From: CAVSUZ01 sp963795415
GTDB lineage: Bacteria; Pseudomonadota; Alphaproteobacteria; Acetobacterales; Acetobacteraceae
Reading direction: 5' to 3'
Length of the DNA: 64,000 nucleotides
NCBI GenBank assembly: GCA_963795415.1
Contig: CAWCHQ010000002.1
Span: 620,001-684,000 of the forward strand
The notes below the pieces were generated by a model. That model was not told where the DNA came from. It made no database searches and worked only from the letters and a program-made list of their open reading frames with translations. Both the position numbers and the translations under genes were made by a program. The first letter of the stretch is position 1. The number at the start of each line of letters is the position of its first letter. Shown in pieces: positions 57,291 through 64,000 of this stretch.

Positions 57291-57900
57291 CCCTCGTATC
57301 TTGCCGTTGCCGGCGACGAAGCCATCGGCAAGGCTATCGGTGGACGGGAGCCCGCAGTCCCCCAGCGTGAGTGAGCCCGAGAAAAAGCAAGGCGCCCCGT
57401 CCATCGGTTCCATATGGAACCCGAACAGTCGCCTGGGCCGTAAGCCGAGCCCGCATTTGCAAGGACGGGTCATGGAACACCTTCCCGCTGCGCCGAGCTT
57501 CGTCGGCATCGATGTCTCGAAGCATCGTCTCGACGTTCACATACGCCCATCGGATCAGGCCTTCGCAGTTATGTCACAGCGCACACCCTGATCACCGATC
57601 TGCCCGAACTCGGCCAACTTGATCGCCGTCGTGTCGCCGCCCTCGTTGGTGTTGCGCCTGTCAACCGAGAACTCCTGGCAGATGCGCGGGAAGCGAACCA
57701 TCGCTGGCGGCCGGAGCGAAGTCCGCAGTGCTCTGTATATGGCAACGCTCTCAGCGATCCGCTGGAACCCTGTCATCAGCAAGCATTACAAGGGCCTGCT
57801 CGATCGTGGCCGCCCCGGAGCAAGACCCCATGGCAATGCGCGTGAACGATGGCGTCGAGCCGATCAAGAGCCCTGCCAGATCATGAAAAGGCGAAACGAT
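57291..57900 (+). mobile_element. IS110-family remnant nested in the IS5 element
   Basis: The start ATG near 57472 opens a transposase beginning MEHLPAAPSFVGIDVSKHRL, the DEDD-type N-terminus. After an internal deletion near 57570 the C-terminal part follows (LITDLPELGQLDRRRVAALV, RSEVRSALYMATLSAIRWNP). About half of the 320-350 residues expected remain. It separates the two halves of the IS5 transposase gene. Exact edges are uncertain. Confidence 0.75.
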
Positions 57901-57904
57901 GCTT

Positions 57905-58228
57905 GACAGACAAGACAGTCGCTTTTTCGCCGGCTGCGCAGCGGTGCGCCCGGATGATGGTGCTGTCGATCATCTGCAACATGTCTTTCTCCCCGCCGCT
58001 GTCGGCGAGCGCCTGCAAGATGATGTCCCACACGCCGGAGAGGCACCAGCGGCGGAACTGCCGCCAGACCAAGTTCCAGTTGCCGAACTGGTTGGGAAGA
58101 TCGCGCCATTGCGCCCCGGTGCGGCAGATCCACAGCGCACCGTCCAATGTTCGGCGGCGGTTCTTTGCCGGTCGGCCCGATCGCGCGGTGAGAAACGGTT
58201 CGACGATGGCCCACTCGTCGTCGGTCAT
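57905..58228 (-). pseudogene. IS5-family transposase, N-terminal half
   Basis: MTDDEWAIVEPFLTARSGRP, GALWICRTGAQWRDLPNQFG and MLQMIDSTIIRAHRCAAG, the DUF4096-type N-terminal region of IS427-group elements including the first catalytic Asp. The sequence leaves the transposase just after HRCAAGEK, where the nested IS110-like DNA begins. Confidence 0.85.
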
Positions 58229-58495
58229 TGAGCCTCGGATCACTGCCAACCTCCCAGAGAGAGGTCGGCCTCGAATCACATCATCCCGCGTCGGGGGAAT
58301 CCCCGGATCGCAAAAGCAACAACGGGAACCGCGGATCGGCTGGTGCGATTCTTTTGGCAATGCCGGCCGGCGATGCTGGATTCTTTTATTGCGGCGGCGG
58401 ATTTCAGCGGAAGCCGCGGGGTTTGTCCACAGGGCCTAGTCCTCCCTGACGACCCTCCTGTTCAACCAATTAATGGCCGCCCAAACTGAGTCCGT

Positions 58496-60273
58496 GCTTC
58501 AATGAGGTCCGGGCAGCTACGCCCGGAATAGAATCGGGCCGGCTCCCTTGCCAGTCAACTCACTTCGCTGCTTCAATGAGGTCCGGGCAGCTACGCCCGG
58601 AATAGGCAACCCAGCCGACGTACGGAGGTCCGGGCAGCTACGCCCGGAATAGGCTGGTGGGGCTGGTATGGCGCGGCAGACCAACACATCCGCTTCAATG
58701 AGGTCCGGGCAGCTACGCCCGGAATAGGAGAGCGCGGCAAGGTTCGGATATCTCGCGCCGTTTCTGCTTCAATGAGGTCCGGGCAGCTACGCCCGGAATA
58801 GTGATATCCTGGCAGGGGAAGCCGCCGCAGATAACGTGCTTCAATGAGGTCCGGGCAGCTACGCCCGGAATAGCCACAGCCCCAAGCATCTGGTCAAGCC
58901 TGGATCAGTGCTTCAATGAGGTCCGGGCAGCTACGCCCGGAATAGGTTGGATCGAGCAGGTTCAGTCCGGACTGGACAGCAGCGCTTCAATGAGGTCCGG
59001 GCAGCTACGCCCGGAATAGTTCCGCACGTCACACGGCCGAAGGATGCCGGTTTCGATTGGGCTTCAATGAGGTCCGGGCAGCTACGCCCGGAATAGTCGC
59101 GCAGGGTCAGTGGATTCGCCTTATGGGGTTCACGCTTCAATGAGGTCCGGGCAGCTACGCCCGGAATAGCGTTTCGGGGCAGTCTTACACGTTCTCGATT
59201 TTTCTAGCTTCAATGAGGTCCGGGCAGCTACGCCCGGAATAGCCGTGCTGCTGAAGTCGTTTGGCTTCGGCGGCCCGATGGCTTCAATGAGGTCCGGGCA
59301 GCTACGCCCGGAATAGCACACGAGAAGCCCGCGCCGCTGTGCCGCGCGAAACGCGCTTCAATGAGGTCCGGGCAGCTACGCCCGGAATAGTCAAGGGCAG
59401 CAGCTAGCTCAGCGGGCGTCATGCGTGGCTTCAATGAGGTCCGGGCAGCTACGCCCGGAATAGTCCAGAACGCGGCGAGCGTCGCTTGCTCCGTTGACGG
59501 GCTTCAATGAGGTCCGGGCAGCTACGCCCGGAATAGTCTTGATCGCATCGGCGAGAGCTTGCGTCATGCCGGGGCTTCAATGAGGTCCGGGCAGCTACGC
59601 CCGGAATAGTGGTCACGGGTTCCTACCGCACTACCCGCGCTTCGTGGGCTTCAATGAGGTCCGGGCAGCTACGCCCGGAATAGCGGAGGTGCTGGGCTTG
59701 GATTCGGCGCCGGCACCCTTGCTTCAATGAGGTCCGGGCAGCTACGCCCGGAATAGTGTCGGCGAGCAGCTTGACCACCTCCGCGTCGCTGGGGCTTCAA
59801 TGAGGTCCGGGCAGCTACGCCCGGAATAGCTCGCCGGGATGATCGCGGGGATCCCGCTGGGCGTTTATGCTTCAATGAGGTCCGGGCAGCTACGCCCGGA
59901 ATAGCCTTCGTGTGGTCGTTCAGCACTTGCAGATCAGACGCGCTTCAATGAGGTCCGGGCAGCTACGCCCGGAATAGGTAACCGACCACCACGCGAGAAC
60001 GCGCCCCGTCCCGAGCTTCAATGAGGTCCGGGCAGCTACGCCCGGAATAGCCCGAGCACAAAAGAATGACCGAGCTAGCTGCTGCGGAGGCTTCAATGAG
60101 GTCCGGGCAGCTACGCCCGGAATAGTTGCAGCACCCGGCTGCGGGTGAGAGTCACGTTGCCGTCGCTTCAATGAGGTCCGGGCAGCTACGCCCGGAATAG
60201 GCAGCGAATCGCTAAAATCGGCACAAGGGCCTGCTGCGCTTCAATGAGGTCCGGGCAGCTACGCCCGGAATAG
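58496..60273 (-). CRISPR. Type I-G CRISPR array, 25 repeats and 24 spacers
   Basis: Repeats of 36 bp start GCTTCAATGAGG and end CCCGGAATAG on the plus strand, with an inner CCGGGC/GCCCGG stem. Spacers are 36-41 bp. All repeats are identical except the third from the left (58626-58652), which lacks the first nine bases and is preceded by a spacer of only 20 bp. On the minus strand the repeat ends ATTGAAGC, the eight-base handle typical of type I crRNAs. I therefore infer leftward transcription, with the leader on the cas2 side (60274-60476) and the decayed repeat near the old, trailer end. The opposite orientation is not excluded. Confidence 0.97.
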
Positions 60274-60476
60274 TGCCAGTCTGACAAGGTCCTGAACGTG
60301 CTCGCCAATTCGGGCATCTTTCGAGCGGTCCGTCAAGCATATTGGACAAGGAACCGAGGATCCCCTCAACAGTTCGATCCACATGTCAAAGAGCCACGCC
60401 AAGCCACGAGAAACCGCCGGTGCGAGCGCTGGCGGAGTTATTGTCGTCATCGGACCCCTCGCATCAGCCTTCAGCT
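60274..60476 (-). promoter_or_regulatory. Putative leader between cas2 and the array
   Basis: These 203 bp hold no gene. If the array is read leftwards this is its leader, where new spacers would be added next to repeat 60238-60273. It is not strikingly AT-rich. A GTCATCGGACCC stretch and CAAGCATATTGGACAA are the only promoter-like spots I see. Confidence 0.45.
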
Positions 60477-60788
60477 CTATATCACAATAGCCTCCCGCCG
60501 TATCGGGTCGAATGAACGGCCGAGGCTCTCTACTGCCAACTCCACCCCTTCTGCCGGACCCACGTCGATAATCACCACGTGGTCCTCGTCCCGCTTGATC
60601 AGCCTTTCAAGTGCCGCCGCCAGCTCGGCTCGTCGGCGCGCAGTCAGGCGGCACTGGAATACGGACAACTGGAGCCACCGCCCATAGCCATTCATTGTGC
60701 GGAACACACGACGCCAGCGCTTCGGATCCCCGATGTCGTAGGCCACGATGAACACGCGCTCCGATGAAGCGGCTCGTGCCATTGCCAT
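60477..60788 (-). CDS. cas2: Cas2 adaptation protein
   Basis: Cas2 of 103 aa that dimerises and bridges Cas1 dimers during spacer capture. The first strand VFIVAYDIGDPKRWRRVF carries the conserved Asp, followed by GYGRWLQLSVFQCRLTARR and DHVVIIDVGPAEGVELAVES, the ferredoxin-like second half. The start ATG overlaps the cas4-cas1 stop (TGATG); the longer in-frame extension is antisense coding of cas1. Intact and directly upstream of the putative array leader. Confidence 0.96.
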   Translation of the reverse strand: MAMARAASSERVFIVAYDIGDPKRWRRVFRTMNGYGRWLQLSVFQCRLTARRRAELAAALERLIKRDEDHVVIIDVGPAEGVELAVESLGRSFDPIRREAIVI

Positions 60789-62503
60789 CACCGCGGTATG
60801 TAGTGTGGATACGCCGGAATCTCGCCCATTAGGTATCGCGCTAGCAGGCGTGCCTGCACGTGCAGCATGCGTCGCATCGAGATCTGATAGCCAAACTGCG
60901 GATGCGACAGATCCTGGTCTAGGCGCCGCTCCCATGCGGCGATCAGGCTCCGGCGCCCAGCCGGGGTCAGTGCGCATCCACTGGCCGCGCGCACGAAATC
61001 GGCTGCCCCGATCTCACCGTTATTGATCGCCATCAGGACGGCGGAGTCGGCCAGAATCGGCCGGAACGGCTCCATCATGTCCAGCGCCAGGGATGGCCGG
61101 CTCGGGCGTTCCGTGTGATACAGCCCGACCCAGGGATCCAGCCCGGCAATTTCCAAAGCCGTTGCCCAGGCCCGCGTCAGTAATGCATAACACAGCGACA
61201 GGCACGCATTCAGCGGATCAGCTGGAGGCCGCCGCGTGCGGCGGGCGTAGTCGAAGGCGCCGAGCATGCGGGCCGCATCGGTAAACAAGTGAGGCAAAGC
61301 CTGAAAGTAGAGCGATGCGGCCTCGCCCTCGATGCCCAGCAGACTGCCGCGATCGCGCGCCTGGCTCGTCTTCTCCGCAAGGTGGCGCAGCCGCTCCATA
61401 ACCTCGTCGCGTCCGTCGGGGTTGCCGCGCCAATTGCGCCGGAGTAATGTCCGCTGGTTGCGGATCTTTGCGGCTACCAGTTCGCAGGCGAAACGCAGCG
61501 CGCGAGCCGGATCCCCCGCCGCTTCATACTGTGCCCGCCGTGCCGTCGCGCTGCGTGGCCCTCGTGCACCTGTTGTCGCCAGGAACCAGAAACCCGATGA
61601 CATCCAGGCTATAGGAATCTCGCGACGAACCGCCTCGTGCAGTGCGGGCGTGGTTAGCACGACGGGACCGGCGATAATCAGCTCGCTCACCTCGCCCAGC
61701 GCGAGGCGCCGCTCCGGCTCACCCTCCACCGTCACGACCAGCTGCTCGCCCGAGCGGCCGACCCGGGCACCCGGCGTTTGCACATACAGCGGCAATGCGG
61801 CGTCCCCAGGCGGGGGCGGCGTGCGTGGGGCAGCGCCAGTGCGAAAGAGATTTACTTCGTCCGGCAGGCATATCGGCAACAGCGAGCAGCGGATGCACTT
61901 CGGACTGTTCTCCAGGGGCGGTGGTATGCGTCGTGACGCCGCAGCGAGCCGGAGGTCAGAGGCGGCAGCCAAGGCTGTCGCGATCAATTCTTCGGTAAGC
62001 TTGACGTGGATCCGCTCGCGGCTTTCGGCGTACCACAGTGCCCCTTCGTTGCACGTATAACCGGCCTCGCGCAGCAGCAGACCCTGAACCGCGATCTGCA
62101 CCCGCTCCGGTAAATACGCACCTTCGGCCACGTGCGGTCGGCGGCCCTTCTTGTGATCCACCGGCACGGCCTCGCCGTCTTCCTGCGTGAGCACATCGAT
62201 CTCGGCGATGAGGCCAAGGCTCTCGGACGCCAGCGCCACCCGGCGTGTGACGAAGTCCAACGGTGATTCTGCGGGATGGGGCAGCGGCGGGCTGCTCTGC
62301 CGACCGCGCGCATGCACCCGGTCGCCTTCGGCGGTGTCCGCGTTGGCCGCCCACTGGCCCTCAACCCATTCGAGATAAGCGAGACGCGGGCAGTAGACCC
62401 ATTCATTGATCATGCGCGCCGGGACGAGCGGATCCTCGGAATCCGCGGGAGGGGCGCGAAGCGCGAGCGAATGTTGGGTCTGTGAACTCGATGAGGGTGT
62501 CAT
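60788..62503 (-). CDS. cas4-cas1: Cas4-Cas1 fusion, type I-G adaptation
   Basis: Fusion of 571 aa. Cas4 part (residues 1 to about 220): INEWVYCPRLAYLEWVEGQW with the first cluster Cys, IAEIDVLTQEDGEAVPVDHK nuclease core, and CIRCSLLPICLPDEV with the last three Cys. Cas1 part: GSLLGIEGEAASLYFQAL (catalytic Glu), WVGLYHTERPSRPSLALDMM (His and Asp) and EPFRPILAD. Such fusions select PAM-flanked prespacers and integrate them. The start ATG at 62503 follows an open, unassigned upstream stretch. Intact, and co-transcribed with cas2. This is the only complete adaptation module in the window. Confidence 0.95.
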   Translation of the reverse strand: MTPSSSSQTQHSLALRAPPADSEDPLVPARMINEWVYCPRLAYLEWVEGQWAANADTAEGDRVHARGRQSSPPLPHPAESPLDFVTRRVALASESLGLIAEIDVLTQEDGEAVPVDHKKGRRPHVAEGAYLPERVQIAVQGLLLREAGYTCNEGALWYAESRERIHVKLTEELIATALAAASDLRLAAASRRIPPPLENSPKCIRCSLLPICLPDEVNLFRTGAAPRTPPPPGDAALPLYVQTPGARVGRSGEQLVVTVEGEPERRLALGEVSELIIAGPVVLTTPALHEAVRREIPIAWMSSGFWFLATTGARGPRSATARRAQYEAAGDPARALRFACELVAAKIRNQRTLLRRNWRGNPDGRDEVMERLRHLAEKTSQARDRGSLLGIEGEAASLYFQALPHLFTDAARMLGAFDYARRTRRPPADPLNACLSLCYALLTRAWATALEIAGLDPWVGLYHTERPSRPSLALDMMEPFRPILADSAVLMAINNGEIGAADFVRAASGCALTPAGRRSLIAAWERRLDQDLSHPQFGYQISMRRMLHVQARLLARYLMGEIPAYPHYIPR

Positions 62504-63095
62504 GGCTCTAGTGCCCGTGTTACGCTTGTGAATGTGCCTTCCTAAGGCGAGGCGCATGCAAATGAGACGGCACACCTCTCGCTTCCCTTCCAGTGGGATC
62601 GAGTGCTGACGAGTGCGGGTAAGCAGCGTCCAATCCCGGACCGCGACCGCGCCCTGGTCCAGATCGGCCCAGAAATGCAGGCGCTCGCCATCGCGATCTC
62701 GCGCGGCGCATCCAGGAGCGAAACGAGGTTCGTGCGCGAGCCGCCTCTTACTCAAAGGCGTGACTTCGGCACACGGCAGGCACTCCAAGTGCGCGAGGTT
62801 CCAGTGGGCAAAGTATTAACGCGGGCGCACCTCCCAATCGGCCGCAGCTTTATTCAAGCGAAGACAATCACCGGCATTTTCCGACAGTGCCTCCCAATGA
62901 GCTTTGTCAATTCTAAGAAATGCCGTCACCCCAAAAACGTCCTTGTGGCGGAAGTTTTGCTTGTGTATGTATGATAGACGAACACTTCAAGCGGAAAAGC
63001 TCAGGGATGTCCGTTTATGACGAGATCGGGAAGGGAAATGGCACCAGCTAGATCATCATCCAAGGGCACTCAGCGCGATTAGACCCGACGGAAGG
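62504..63095. promoter_or_regulatory. Divergent region between cas4-cas1 and the second cas3
   Basis: 592 bp. The minus strand stays open to 62788 in frame with cas4-cas1 and encodes a protein-like stretch (FWADLDQGAVAVRDWTLLTR) with no family I know; it may be an N-terminal extension or the remnant of a gene. From about 62920 to 63060 the DNA is AT-richer (TTTTGCTTGTGTATGTATGA), suitable for a cas3 promoter. Confidence 0.45.
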
Positions 63096-64000
63096 ATGAC
63101 CGCCGACTCTCAGTTGTTCGCCGGTAATTTTCTCCGCCTTACGGGCTATCAGCCGATGCTTTGGCAGCATAGGCTGTTCGATCAGTTCACGAAGGGAAGG
63201 ATTCCGGCGGCGCTCGATTTGCCTACCGGACTCGGAAAGACCTCGGTGATAGCGATCTGGATTCTCGCGCGAGCCCTCGCAAGGGAAGGCGCGCTTAGAG
63301 CCATTCCGCGCCGGTTGGTCTATGTCGTGGATCGGCGGGCTGTAGTCGATCAGGCGACGGCAGAGGCCGAGAAGCTGCGCGCCGCGCTCGAGAGCGATGC
63401 AAAACATCTGAAGGAGCAGCTTCGACTAGACGGCACACTCCCTATCTCGACGCTGCGCGGCGCGCATGTCGGTAACCGCGAATGGCTCGATGATCCCGCG
63501 GCTCCGGCGATCGTAGTCGGAACGGTCGACATGATCGGTTCGCGGCTTCTATTCGAGGGCTACGGCGTTTCGCGCAAGATGCGGCCCTATCATGCGGGAC
63601 TGCTCGGCACGGATACGTTGATTGTCCTTGACGAAGCTCATCTTGTTCCGCCGTTCGCGTTTCTGGTGCGAGCAATCGAGGGCGAAGCCGCGTTCTCGCC
63701 GAAGGATCGGCTGCCGTTGTCGCGCTTTATCGTCCTGCCTCTCTCGGCAACTCAGCGCGAGCTGCCTGAGGAGGAGAGCGGTCGTAAGTCGTTCGGTCTT
63801 GAAGAGGAGGACTGGCGCGATGACACGGCTTCCCACCGGTTGAACGCCCGCAAGCAACTGCACATCGAATCACTGGTTGAAAAAGATCACAATAGACAAC
63901 TTGGCCAAGAGGCATTTGCGTTGGCAACGAGAGATCGGCCGGCGCGCGTGGTGGTTTTCTGCAATCGGCGGGAGAAGAAGGACGACGGCACCGGTCCAAG
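63096..64000 (+). CDS. cas3: Second type I-G-like Cas3 (5' part, runs off the window)
   Basis: The start ATG at 63096 follows CGGAAGG. The first about 301 codons show helicase motif I ALDLPTGLGKTSVIAIWILA, VVGTVDMIGSRLLFEGYG, the DEAH box LIVLDEAHLVPPFAFLV and motif III FIVLPLSATQRELPE. Layout and wording (WQHRLFDQF, RLLFEGYGVSRKMRPYHAG) parallel the first cas3 at 52388 (WQYRLLQQV, RLLFRGYGITDSMKPVHAG), so it belongs to the same family but is clearly diverged. It leaves divergently from the intact cas4-cas1 and probably opens a second effector operon to the right. Confidence 0.93.
   Translation, partial: MTADSQLFAGNFLRLTGYQPMLWQHRLFDQFTKGRIPAALDLPTGLGKTSVIAIWILARALAREGALRAIPRRLVYVVDRRAVVDQATAEAEKLRAALESDAKHLKEQLRLDGTLPISTLRGAHVGNREWLDDPAAPAIVVGTVDMIGSRLLFEGYGVSRKMRPYHAGLLGTDTLIVLDEAHLVPPFAFLVRAIEGEAAFSPKDRLPLSRFIVLPLSATQRELPEEESGRKSFGLEEEDWRDDTASHRLNARKQLHIESLVEKDHNRQLGQEAFALATRDRPARVVVFCNRREKKDDGTGP

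Larger units (their letters stand above)
56851..58435. mobile_element. IS5-family (IS427-like) element, flanked by CTAG and interrupted
   Basis: Terminal inverted repeats GGCCCTGCGGACAAACC (left) and GGTTTGTCCACAGGGCC (right) are bounded by CTAG at 56847-56850 and 58436-58439, the target duplication expected for this group. The two transposase halves lie at its ends, separated by an IS110-type remnant. Inserted in the cas4-cas1 gene or its remnant, next to the CRISPR array. Confidence 0.88.

Noticed and set aside
58240..58495. CRISPR leader on the left side of the array
   Set aside because: Only 56 bp separate the IS from the first repeat, and the ATTGAAGC handle and the eroded left repeat favour leftward transcription. 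Kept as an alternative, not as a feature.

Overview
The window is GC-rich DNA of an alphaproteobacterium, most likely an Acetobacteraceae relative. This rests on the style of the housekeeping genes, the surface protein with a C-terminal GSYT/SDGHGGT signature, and the small hydrophobic MGRGILLWLL peptide. It is an accessory-rich stretch built from at least three layers of mobile DNA around a short piece of ordinary chromosome.

Layer 1 (1-about 19.3 kb) is a casposon-like element. A solo Cas1 (casposase, 17410-18831, +) faces away from a leftward operon of a helix-turn-helix protein, an HNH nuclease, a family B DNA polymerase and an SNF2 helicase (16685-10245, -). A small Cro/YdaS-like gene lies between them. 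The polymerase has an unusual C-terminal extension with an HTH and a RecD2-like OB/HhH module. Left of the helicase come an IS1-like transposase scrap, a resolvase with three unknown co-directional genes, an IS1182 element, a group II intron, a P-loop gene and, at the window edge, a second inverted and internally deleted casposase. Its last 402 bp are almost identical to the intact copy.

Layer 2 (19.3-33.5 kb) looks like host chromosome: an SDR/PuuD-like hydrolase/MFS operon, a LuxR-type regulator, a surface protein with five near-identical 363-bp repeats, an HpaI-type aldolase, a GH19 lysozyme/chitinase, a glyoxalase-fold protein, a flavodoxin-like protein, an LLM oxidoreductase and secreted proteins of unknown role.

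Layer 3 (33.54 kb to beyond the right edge) starts at the 3' half of a tRNA-Glu(CUC) gene followed by a tyrosine integrase, the signature of a tRNA-targeted genomic island. It carries decayed methyltransferase, ParD and MazEF remnants, an IS3 element, a membrane/stress block (YihY, hemerythrin-DUF2382, hydrolase, PHB-depolymerase-like esterase, CopG regulator) and a composite type I-G (formerly I-U) CRISPR-Cas locus. The effector operon csb1-csb2-cas3-csb3/cas8-like points right. Its cas4-cas1 gene is cut by an IS5 element that itself contains an IS110 remnant. A 25-repeat array follows. An intact cas4-cas1/cas2 pair faces the array from the other side, and a second cas3 leaves divergently and runs off the window.

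About fifteen genes show single-base frameshifts, many in homopolymer runs. Some or most may be assembly errors, so every statement here that a gene is broken is provisional.
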